Below are positions 1 to 5,837 of a stretch of 10,881 bases of DNA, in pieces. The DNA comes from Cryomorphaceae bacterium (GTDB lineage: Bacteria; Bacteroidota; Bacteroidia; Flavobacteriales; Schleiferiaceae). The notes below the pieces were generated by a model that saw only the letters and a program-made list of their open reading frames with translations, had not been told where the DNA came from and did no database searches. The translations under genes were made by a program, and so were the position numbers. Where the stretch lies: assembly GCA_013205365.1 (NCBI GenBank), contig JABMNC010000057.1:1-10881 (forward strand). Reading direction: 5' to 3'. Positions within the stretch are counted from its first letter, which is position 1; the number at the start of each line of letters is the position of its first letter.

Positions 1-1356
1 ACGGGCCGAAGCGACAATCCCAACCAAGTCAATAATGTGCTGGGTTTTCCGTACATCTTTCGCGGAGCCCTGGACGTGCGCGCAACCAAAATTAATGAGG
101 CGATGAAGTTGGCCGCGGTGAAGGCCATTGCCCAACTGGCTAAAGAGGCCGTGCCCGAAATTGTCAACGTAGCCTACGGGAGCCGCAACCTCACTTTTGG
201 CAGGGACTACATCATTCCCAAGCCCTTTGACCCCCGCTTGATATACACGGTAGCTCCTGCGGTTGCTCGAGCCGCAATGAAGACGGGAGTGGCCAAAAAG
301 CCCATAGCCGATTGGGATGCCTACGAAGAAGAGCTGCGCGCCCGATTGGGCCGAGACGACAAGTTCATTCGCCTGGCGGTAGAGAAGGCCAGGAGCATGC
401 CCAAAAGGGTGGTATTCAATGAGGCCGACCACTACCGGGTACTCAAAGCGGCCCAGATTGCGCTTGAAGAGGGCATCTGCAGGCCAATTTTGTTGGGAGA
501 CCTGGGCAAAATCAAGGCCCTAATTCAAGAATACAACCTTGGCCTCGAGGATCTCGAAGTCATCGACCCCAAGAGCCTTAGTGCGCCGAATTTAGTGGAA
601 TACGCCGAGCAGTTTTATGCCCTTCGCCAGCGCAACGGCATCGGGCGCGAGGAGGCTCGAAGGCTCATGCACAACCGCGACTACTATGGTCCGATGATGG
701 TTCGCTGCGGACAGGCTGACGCCTACGTGACCGGATCCACGGTGAAGTACACGCGGGCAGTTAGGCCAGTAATGGAAATTTTAGGGCCCAAAAGCGGCGG
801 TACGGCCGTGGCCGGCGTCTATGTAATGCTGACCAAGGAGGGGCCTAGGTTTTTTGCAGACACCACGATAAACCAAGAGCCTTCGGCGGAGCGCATTGCA
901 CAAATCGTCGGCGAAGTCTCTAAAATGGTTCGCAAAATGAACATTGAGCCCCGCGTTGCCCTTCTGAGCTACTCCAATTTTGGATCGACCGAAGGGAGTA
1001 CTCCCCGCAAAATGCGCGAGGCTTTGCGTCTGATTCGCCTTCAAGACGCGACCCTGAAGGTTGACGGCGAAATGCAGGCCAATTTTGCCGTAGACAACGT
1101 CTTGCTTGGCGAGCAATTCCCTTTTAGCGACTTGGTCGGCAAAGGCCCTAATGTCTTTATTTTCCCGGGACTTTCCTCGGCAAACATCTCCTACAAGCTG
1201 CTGCAGTCCATGGCGGGCATGGAGGCAGTGGGACCCCTTTTGGTCGGACTCGACTACCCTGCGCACGTGCTACAGCTCGGATGCAGCGTTCGCGAAATTG
1301 TCAATACTGCAGCTATGGCGGTTATTGACGCGCAGTCGCGGGAGGTAGCTGGCTGA
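1..1356 (+). CDS. maeB: NADP-dependent malic enzyme (MaeB type), C-terminal part, 5' end outside window
   Basis: Hybrid malic enzymes of this family decarboxylate L-malate to pyruvate with reduction of NADP and carry a phosphotransacetylase-like C-terminal domain that is thought to be regulatory. The reading frame is open from base 1, so 451 residues are visible; by comparison with the usual 750-770 residues, about 300 N-terminal ones lie upstream. The first visible residues (TGRSDNPNQVNNVLGFPYIF, then RGALDVRAT) are the end of the NAD-binding malic domain. From about visible residue 133 (KRVVFNEADHYRVLKAA) to the end is the PTA_PTB domain, with the family-like stretches SYSNFGSTEG and VDGEMQANFAVD. 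The GTG at 37 is an internal codon, not a start. The stop is TGA at 1354-1356, and the last 35 bp overlap the 3' end of the convergent transporter gene. Family assignment is firm; NADP rather than NAD preference is inferred from the domain layout. Confidence 0.93.
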   Translation, partial: TGRSDNPNQVNNVLGFPYIFRGALDVRATKINEAMKLAAVKAIAQLAKEAVPEIVNVAYGSRNLTFGRDYIIPKPFDPRLIYTVAPAVARAAMKTGVAKKPIADWDAYEEELRARLGRDDKFIRLAVEKARSMPKRVVFNEADHYRVLKAAQIALEEGICRPILLGDLGKIKALIQEYNLGLEDLEVIDPKSLSAPNLVEYAEQFYALRQRNGIGREEARRLMHNRDYYGPMMVRCGQADAYVTGSTVKYTRAVRPVMEILGPKSGGTAVAGVYVMLTKEGPRFFADTTINQEPSAERIAQIVGEVSKMVRKMNIEPRVALLSYSNFGSTEGSTPRKMREALRLIRLQDATLKVDGEMQANFAVDNVLLGEQFPFSDLVGKGPNVFIFPGLSSANISYKLLQSMAGMEAVGPLLVGLDYPAHVLQLGCSVREIVNTAAMAVIDAQSREVAG

Positions 1357-2527
1357 AGCCCCATGCCGTGAGCAGCGACAGCAAGGCTACGCCATAGTAA
1401 AGTGTGGAGTAGCCGAAGTATTCAATTACCCGGGTGCCCATCAGGGGGGCAATGATGTGCCCAAGTGCGTAGGTCGCGGCATAGAGTCCGAGGTAGCGGC
1501 CGCGCGACTTCTCGCCGGCCCTAATGGTAATCCAGGAGATCATAAAGGGCATTGCCAGGATTTCTGAAGCGCTTAAAATGAACATCGAGCCATAAAGGCC
1601 CAAGAGGCTTGTAGCCCAGTTTAGGCTTGCAAAGGAGAGGGCCATGACGAGCATGCCAAGGGCAATGGAATGGCGCGGAGCAATACGGTTCTGAGCCCAG
1701 TTCACAAAGACCATTTCGACCGCCACGATTAGGAGTCCATTGAATCCAAGCAGCAGGCCGATTTGCGTTTCGCTGAGGCGGAACACGTCGCGGTAGTAGA
1801 ATGGCATAGTGGAGACCAGCTGAAAGAAGACCAAGGCAAAGAGCAGCACCAGCACCGAAAAAGCCAATGCTCCGCGGTCGCGGTAGGGCGATGGTCCCGG
1901 GCTCTGGACTTCACGGGTTCTTCGAGGGCGGCGCTTGCGAAAGAAGGCAACAAAAAGAAGTCCTGCCCCTGCAGAGCTTGCCGCATCGGCCCAGAAAAGG
2001 CCTTGGTAGCTCCATGCTGCGATTATGCCTGCGGCTGCCGGGCCAACGGAGAATCCGAGGTTGATGGCCATGCGGTTGAGGGAGAATGCGCGGGTGATGT
2101 TGCCTTCTTTGGCGTACTCAAAAACGGCCGAAGAATTGGCGGGCCTGACCATGTCGGCGACCGCGGTGAGGGTAAACACCCCAAAGGCCAGGGACCAGAA
2201 TTCGGTCATAAAGCTCAAGGCAAGAAAGAGCCCCGAGCCTAAAAAAAGCGCAAGAGTTTGAACATTGTAGGAGCCCCAGCGGTCCGAGAGGTAGCCGCCC
2301 GAAATGGCTCCGACCATAGAACCAACGCCGTAGGAGGCCATGATCCAGCCGGTGTCGGCCAGGCTAAACCCAAGGCCTTCGCGCAGGTAGAGCCCAAGAA
2401 AGGGCAGAACCATGGTGCCTGCTCGGTTGATGAACATGACCGTGGCGAGAACCCAAGCCTCTTGGCTTAATCCCTCAAAAGCGGAGCGGTATTGCCGCCA
2501 AATCCAGCTAAAAATGGGAATATGCAC
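1322..2527 (-). CDS. Major facilitator superfamily transporter, probable drug/metabolite:H+ antiporter type
   Basis: A 401-residue integral membrane protein with the hydrophobic pattern of a 12-helix MFS permease in the inner membrane. Visible landmarks: motif A-like GGYLSDRWG at residues 77-85 between helices 2 and 3; a motif C-like NRMAINLGFSVGPAAAG at 151-167 in the first half; a basic central loop RKRRPRRTR at 197-205 separating the two six-helix halves; and the matching GRYLGLYAATYALGHIIAP at 343-361 in the second half. This pattern resembles the DHA1-like (MdtH-like) branch, but the substrate cannot be read from sequence. The start is GTG at 2525-2527; the next in-frame ATG is residue 31 and would cut into helix 1. 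No Shine-Dalgarno is seen. The gene is divergent from the small secreted-protein gene with a 36-bp gap, and its stop (TAA, complement of 1322-1324) lies inside the end of maeB. Confidence 0.88.
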   Translation of the reverse strand: MHIPIFSWIWRQYRSAFEGLSQEAWVLATVMFINRAGTMVLPFLGLYLREGLGFSLADTGWIMASYGVGSMVGAISGGYLSDRWGSYNVQTLALFLGSGLFLALSFMTEFWSLAFGVFTLTAVADMVRPANSSAVFEYAKEGNITRAFSLNRMAINLGFSVGPAAAGIIAAWSYQGLFWADAASSAGAGLLFVAFFRKRRPRRTREVQSPGPSPYRDRGALAFSVLVLLFALVFFQLVSTMPFYYRDVFRLSETQIGLLLGFNGLLIVAVEMVFVNWAQNRIAPRHSIALGMLVMALSFASLNWATSLLGLYGSMFILSASEILAMPFMISWITIRAGEKSRGRYLGLYAATYALGHIIAPLMGTRVIEYFGYSTLYYGVALLSLLTAWGFSQLPPATARQ

Positions 2528-2530
2528 AGT

Positions 2531-2546
2531 GCGGTAAAGGTACCGC
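2531..2546. promoter_or_regulatory. Perfect 6-bp inverted repeat in the divergent gap (possible operator)
   Basis: GCGGTA at 2531-2536 and TACCGC at 2541-2546 are exact reverse complements separated by AAGG. The 16-bp element sits inside the only 36 bp that separate the transporter start (2527, minus) from the secreted-protein start (2564, plus), where a dimeric regulator could control both. Seen: the symmetry and position. Inferred: any regulatory role. No regulator gene is present in the window, and a short repeat of this kind can occur by chance. Confidence 0.35.
2535..2542 (-). promoter_or_regulatory. Possible -7 box for the MFS gene (TACCTTTA)
   Basis: On the minus strand this reads TACCTTTA, one mismatch from the Bacteroidota -7 consensus TAnnTTTG. 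It lies so close to the GTG start that transcription would begin at or just before the start codon (leaderless or nearly so). It overlaps the inverted repeat at 2531-2546. No TTTG -33 box is visible at the expected distance, so support is weak. Confidence 0.22.
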
Positions 2547-2550
2547 GACC

Positions 2551-2558
2551 TATCTTTA
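2551..2558 (+). promoter_or_regulatory. Possible -7 box for the secreted-protein gene (TATCTTTA)
   Basis: TATCTTTA differs from the Bacteroidota -7 consensus TAnnTTTG only at the last base. It ends 5 bp before the ATG at 2564, so a transcript from it would be almost leaderless. No -33 TTTG is seen about 20 bp upstream. It mirrors the similar box on the opposite strand. This is a weak call on motif and position only. Confidence 0.22.
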
Positions 2559-2563
2559 GGTTC

Positions 2564-3178
2564 ATGAAGAATTGGTTGTTTTTGGCATTGATTTTTGTTG
2601 CCCTTCTTGACGCGAATGCACAGCGCAGGAACTACCGTGGCGGGGGTTCAAACTCCCGCGGCCCCGAAGGTCAGGGAGAATGGTACCACACCTTGGGCTA
2701 CGACTACGGTGTAGGGATTGATTTGACGACTGGCTATTTGCCTTTTCAAAGCAACGGGCTCACATGGGCACCGAGGTACACGTTTCCAATAGGCTCCGAG
2801 ATGTCAGTTGGGGCAATGGCCCCAGTCGGCCTGGGAATCAGTCAAAATTCGAATGGAGGAATCTCCCTTGCCTACCACTATACCTTGGCAGCAACCCTCC
2901 AGGTGGGGCTCAGCAGCACCCGCGATGCTAACGTGGCCTTTGGGGCATTCATGAACTTGGGCTACGGGAGTTTTGACCGTCAAGTGCGCAACAACAGCGG
3001 TATAGGCCCGGCCTTTGTGCGCGACGGTTCAAACGGAGTTTTTTCGGAGGTCGGGGTGCGCTACAACTACCGCGGTAACGAAATCAATCTCTCTGCCGGA
3101 CTCTGGCGGGTGCCGGTCTCTGCGGTAGACAAGGTAGATGTGGTATCCCTTCGCCTTATGTATGGGCTGCTGAACTAG
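2564..3178 (+). CDS. Small secreted beta-rich protein, probable outer-membrane protein, function unknown
   Basis: I do not recognise a named family. The chosen start at 2564 gives 204 residues and places a clean Sec signal peptide at the N-terminus (MKNWLFLALIFVALLDANA, probable cleavage before Gln20). An upstream in-frame ATG at 2492 would add 24 residues before this signal peptide and lies inside the transporter gene, so it is not used. After cleavage comes a short Arg/Gly/Asn/Ser-rich stretch (about 20-38), then alternating hydrophobic/polar segments rich in Gly, Tyr, Asn and Val that end in SLRLMYGLLN. That fits a small beta-barrel in the outer membrane of Bacteroidota. No catalytic motif, lipobox or sorting domain is seen. 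It diverges from the MFS gene and converges on yqeY; its TAG stop shares bases with the yqeY stop. The gene is very likely real; the barrel is an inference. Confidence 0.75.
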   Translation: MKNWLFLALIFVALLDANAQRRNYRGGGSNSRGPEGQGEWYHTLGYDYGVGIDLTTGYLPFQSNGLTWAPRYTFPIGSEMSVGAMAPVGLGISQNSNGGISLAYHYTLAATLQVGLSSTRDANVAFGAFMNLGYGSFDRQVRNNSGIGPAFVRDGSNGVFSEVGVRYNYRGNEINLSAGLWRVPVSAVDKVDVVSLRLMYGLLN

Positions 3179-3182
3179 CCCA
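3163..3182. terminator. Short hairpin spanning both convergent stop codons, possible bidirectional terminator
   Basis: TGGGCT (3163-3168) and AGCCCA (3177-3182) form a perfect 6-bp stem around an 8-nt loop, and CTAG at 3175-3178 within it gives the stop codons of both convergent genes. There is no T-run on either side, so this is not a classical intrinsic terminator. It is listed because it is the only candidate structure between two genes that need to end here. Confidence 0.22.
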
Positions 3183-3633
3183 GAATCTCCTTGACAATGG
3201 CCGAAATGGCTTTGCCGTCGGCGCGCCCGGCAAGGGCTTTTGATGCGAACCCCATGGCTTGGCCAAACTGACTGCTGCTGCTGAAGCCCTGGGCACTTAA
3301 AAGTTCGCTTACGGCATGACGGAGCGCCTCACCCTCGAGAGCCTCAGGCAGGTAGCCTTGAATCACTTTGAGTTGGGCTTCTTCGACCACTGCAAGGTCT
3401 TCGCGGTTTTGAGCCCTAAAAATCTCAAGGGATTCCACTCGCTGTTTTTTGATGCGCTGAATCACGCCTATGGCCTGGTCGTGGCTCATGCTGCCATGGT
3501 TTGCCGCCGAAGTTTTTTCGGTAGTTAGGGCTGCACGAATCGAGCGAATAGCGTCAAGCCGCAGCTGATCCTTGGCCCGCATAGCAGACTTCATGTCTTC
3601 GCTGAGTTGCAGCTCAAGTGCCTCAATCGACAT
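3175..3633 (-). CDS. yqeY: GatB/YqeY domain protein
   Basis: This is a 152-residue cytoplasmic protein of the YqeY family, which resembles the C-terminal tRNA-binding tail domain of GatB (the amidotransferase subunit). Its cellular role is not established. Visible family features: the N-terminal helical stretch with MKSAMRAKDQLRLDAIRSIR (14-33), QRIKKQRVESLEIF (59-72), the YLPEAL turn (94-99) and the C-terminal GFASKALAGRADGKAISAIV (128-147). The length matches the family. The start at 3633 was chosen because its ATG overlaps the ftsZ end by 11 bp (ATGTCGATTGA), a typical translational-coupling arrangement; a longer in-frame reading from 3813 is only ftsZ in another frame. It is the last gene of the division block and ends in a stop codon shared with the convergent gene. 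Placement after ftsZ is usual in Bacteroidota. Confidence 0.92.
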   Translation of the reverse strand: MSIEALELQLSEDMKSAMRAKDQLRLDAIRSIRAALTTEKTSAANHGSMSHDQAIGVIQRIKKQRVESLEIFRAQNREDLAVVEEAQLKVIQGYLPEALEGEALRHAVSELLSAQGFSSSSQFGQAMGFASKALAGRADGKAISAIVKEILG

Positions 3634-5833
3634 TGTCGTGCAAAAAGGAGTTGTTGGGCCGGAATTCCAGGTCGTTCTTCTCGCCGCGGACCATGTGGTC
3701 GCCCAAGGCGTTCTGCTGGGAATAGCGGGCGCTGGCATCGAGGTCCCATCCTTGGCGTTCAAACGCGGGTCGCTCGAGGTCTCCCTGCTGCATGCGCGCT
3801 TGATTTTGACCAAAATGGTGGTTGTAGGTCTGCAGGTAGGCTCGACGTTCCTGCGCCATTCGACGCATGGTGTCTTCGAGGCTGTCGCGATCGGGATCGA
3901 TCTCTGGGCTCAGCGTCGCGACAGCGGGATCGGTTCGAAGCTCAAACTGCATTTCTTGGCGCGGACTCGGCTCTGGGCTAAAGGCCGTCGGCTCTGAGCT
4001 AAAGGTCGTGGGCTCTGAGCTAAAGGTCGTGGGCTCTGAGCTAAATTCCGTCGGCTCTGGGCTAAAGGCAGTTGGCTCTGCGTTATAGGCCTCCGGCTCT
4101 GGGCTATAGGCCGTCGGCTCTGGGCTAGCAGGTGCTGGAGCGTCCCCACGAAGGGAGGCCTCAAAGGCTAAAAATTCATCAAGACCAACTTCCTTGGCGG
4201 GCCGTGAAGGTTCTTCGTTCCAATCTAGGGTCCAGGTCATGCTGGGGCTGGCCTCTTCATGAAGAGGTTCCTCGGCATTGCTCATTTCGGGGCTCATCTC
4301 ATGGCTCACCTCATGGCTCATTTCGGGGCTCACCTCATGGCTCACTTCAGCCGCAACCTCGTCTTGAGGTTCAACCAGAAGCGCAAATTCGTGAGCCTCC
4401 TCGGACGCTTCGTCCTCAGGGGCTGTCTCTGTGAATGAAGCCTCATGAGTCTCTGGGGTCAGGGCATCGGGCGCATCCCAAGGCAGGGCAGGGGACAGTT
4501 CAAAAGAAAAGTCCGAACTAAATTCTGATTCGACGTCTTCGTCCACAATGGCCAGTGCTTCCTCAGGGTTGGGATGCTCGTAGTGGGTATGTTCTTGCGC
4601 CAAATCAAAGGCTGGGCTGAACTCCGAATCAAGGTCATAGGCCTGAGGAGTTTCCTTAAGCTCAACGGCATCAGGCTCGGGCGCCAAGGCTTGGGTAAAG
4701 GGAACCTCCGTGGGGTTGACGGAGTCCTCCTCGAGCGGACTCTTGCTTCGCACCGGCTCATCAAACAGGTTGAATTGCGATCCGGGAGCGGAGTCGGGAT
4801 GGAGCTCGTAGATTACTTTTTCGGGCTCGGCGGGGTTGACCGTTCCGATGGGATTGGTCGCACTGAAGCCCGTTGCAATGACCGTTACCTGGAGGGCCCC
4901 GTCAAGGTGGGGGTCTTCGCCAATGCCCATAATGATGTCGACCTGGCGGCCGGCTTGGTCTTGAATGTAGTCGTTGATTTCGCCGATTTCATCGAGCGTT
5001 ACCTCGTGCTCGCCGCTTCCCGACACGATCAGAAGCAGCACCGAGCGGGCTCCTTCAATGTGGTTGTCGTTCAGAAGAGGGGAGTCAAGAGCACTGCGCA
5101 CCGACGATAGGGCGCGGGTTGAGCCGGTGGCCTTGGCACTGCCCATGATGGCAGTTCCGCTGTTGTGCAAAACGGTCTTGGCGTCGCGAAGGTCGATGTT
5201 GACGCTGTAGTGGTGCGTGATGACTTCGGCGATTCCGCGCGCAGCGGTAGAAAGCACCTCGTCGGCCTTCATGAAGCCCTGCTTGAAGCCCAGGTTGCCG
5301 TAGACCTCGCGCAGTTTGTTGTTATTAATTACAATGAGCGAATCCACATGCTCGCGCAGGCGCTCGATGCCCAATTCTGCTTGACGCAGGCGCATGCTGC
5401 CCTCAAAGCCAAAGGGAGCAGTGACGATTCCGACGGTCAAAATACCCATTTCGCGGGCTGCCATGGCAATTATGGGTGCAGCACCTGTTCCGGTTCCGCC
5501 GCCCATGCCTGCCGTGATGAAGACCATCTTGGTTTGCGCCCCCAAAACGGCTTGAATTTCTTCATAGCTCTCGAGTGCGGCCTGCTCGCCGACCTCGGGA
5601 TTCGCTCCGGCACCGAGGCCTTCGGTCAGCGTCGCGCCGAGCTGAATTTTGTTTTCTACGGGGCTAAAATCAAGAGCCTGAGCGTCGGTGTTGCAGACAA
5701 TAAAGTCTACGCCACGTATTCCTTGGTTCTTCATGTAGTTGACCGCGTTGGAGCCGCCACCCCCTACGCCAATCACTTTGATGGCAGAGGAGCGGTGCTT
5801 GGGCAGGTCGAAGTCTAGAGAATGTGGGTCCAT
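3623..5833 (-). CDS. ftsZ: Cell division protein FtsZ, with a very long repeat-bearing linker
   Basis: This is the tubulin-like GTPase that forms the division ring. It is 736 residues, against about 380 in E. coli and longer forms in Bacteroidota. The globular part spans about 15-326: nucleotide-binding GVGGGGSNA (22-30), tubulin signature GGGTGTG (111-117), and the T7 loop NIDLRD (212-217) with both catalytic acidic residues (Asp214, Asp217). Residues about 327-650 are a low-complexity acidic linker rich in Glu, Ser, Pro and Ala, with a tetrapeptide array (495-518) and a heptapeptide array (about 567-622). A conserved tail follows (about 651-736), containing LEDTMRRMAQERRAYLQTYN and ending in NNSFLHDNVD, the Bacteroidota-type C-terminus that would bind FtsA and other partners. 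The ATG lies 4 bp after the ftsA stop, with an A/T-rich upstream stretch and no Shine-Dalgarno. The 3' end overlaps yqeY by 11 bp. No frameshift is seen; all repeat units are multiples of three bases. Confidence 0.98.
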   Translation of the reverse strand: MDPHSLDFDLPKHRSSAIKVIGVGGGGSNAVNYMKNQGIRGVDFIVCNTDAQALDFSPVENKIQLGATLTEGLGAGANPEVGEQAALESYEEIQAVLGAQTKMVFITAGMGGGTGTGAAPIIAMAAREMGILTVGIVTAPFGFEGSMRLRQAELGIERLREHVDSLIVINNNKLREVYGNLGFKQGFMKADEVLSTAARGIAEVITHHYSVNIDLRDAKTVLHNSGTAIMGSAKATGSTRALSSVRSALDSPLLNDNHIEGARSVLLLIVSGSGEHEVTLDEIGEINDYIQDQAGRQVDIIMGIGEDPHLDGALQVTVIATGFSATNPIGTVNPAEPEKVIYELHPDSAPGSQFNLFDEPVRSKSPLEEDSVNPTEVPFTQALAPEPDAVELKETPQAYDLDSEFSPAFDLAQEHTHYEHPNPEEALAIVDEDVESEFSSDFSFELSPALPWDAPDALTPETHEASFTETAPEDEASEEAHEFALLVEPQDEVAAEVSHEVSPEMSHEVSHEMSPEMSNAEEPLHEEASPSMTWTLDWNEEPSRPAKEVGLDEFLAFEASLRGDAPAPASPEPTAYSPEPEAYNAEPTAFSPEPTEFSSEPTTFSSEPTTFSSEPTAFSPEPSPRQEMQFELRTDPAVATLSPEIDPDRDSLEDTMRRMAQERRAYLQTYNHHFGQNQARMQQGDLERPAFERQGWDLDASARYSQQNALGDHMVRGEKNDLEFRPNNSFLHDNVD
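3969..4136 (-). repeat. Tandem array, eight 21-bp units in the ftsZ linker
   Basis: Eight in-register 21-bp units, each beginning GGCTCT on the plus strand at 3969, 3990, 4011, 4032, 4053, 4074, 4095 and 4116. They encode heptapeptides of type S-P/S-E-P-T-x-F/Y in the FtsZ linker. The second and third units (3990-4010 and 4011-4031) are identical at DNA level; the fourth differs from them only in its last bases; units toward 4136 are more diverged. This is what recent unit duplication near the low-coordinate side would leave. Confidence 0.95.
4280..4351 (-). repeat. Tandem array, six 12-bp units in the ftsZ linker
   Basis: Six contiguous 12-bp units starting with GCTCA on the plus strand (4280, 4292, 4304, 4316, 4328, 4340). 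They encode the tetrapeptides AEVS, HEVS, PEMS, HEVS, HEMS, PEMS, FtsZ residues 495-518. Units 4280-4291 and 4316-4327 are identical, as are 4304-4315 and 4328-4339, which suggests that a larger 24- or 36-bp block was duplicated. It is separate from, and unrelated in sequence to, the 21-bp array. Confidence 0.92.
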
Positions 5834-5837
5834 AGTT

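Noticed and set aside
1350..1360. Possible hairpin after the maeB stop (GGCTGAAGCC)
   Set aside because: Only a 3-bp stem with a four-base loop and no T-run; not a credible terminator.
2492..2563. 24-codon extension of the secreted-protein gene
   Set aside because: It would bury the signal peptide and overlap the transporter start; ATG at 2564 gives a normal signal sequence.
3634..3813. 60-codon N-terminal extension of yqeY
   Set aside because: It is the ftsZ tail out of frame; YqeY proteins are about 150 residues and begin near the ATG at 3633.
3969..4136. Tandem repeats considered as a CRISPR array
   Set aside because: Units are contiguous with no unique spacers, lie in frame inside ftsZ, and no cas gene is present.
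3910..4164. Minus-strand frame with a repetitive AQSRRPL-type peptide
   Set aside because: It is the 21-bp ftsZ array read one base off; every frame of a 21-bp repeat is periodic. FtsZ is the supported frame.
5165..5818. Plus-strand open frame opposite ftsZ (217 codons)
   Set aside because: Shadow of the conserved FtsZ GTPase domain; its composition shows no independent protein character.
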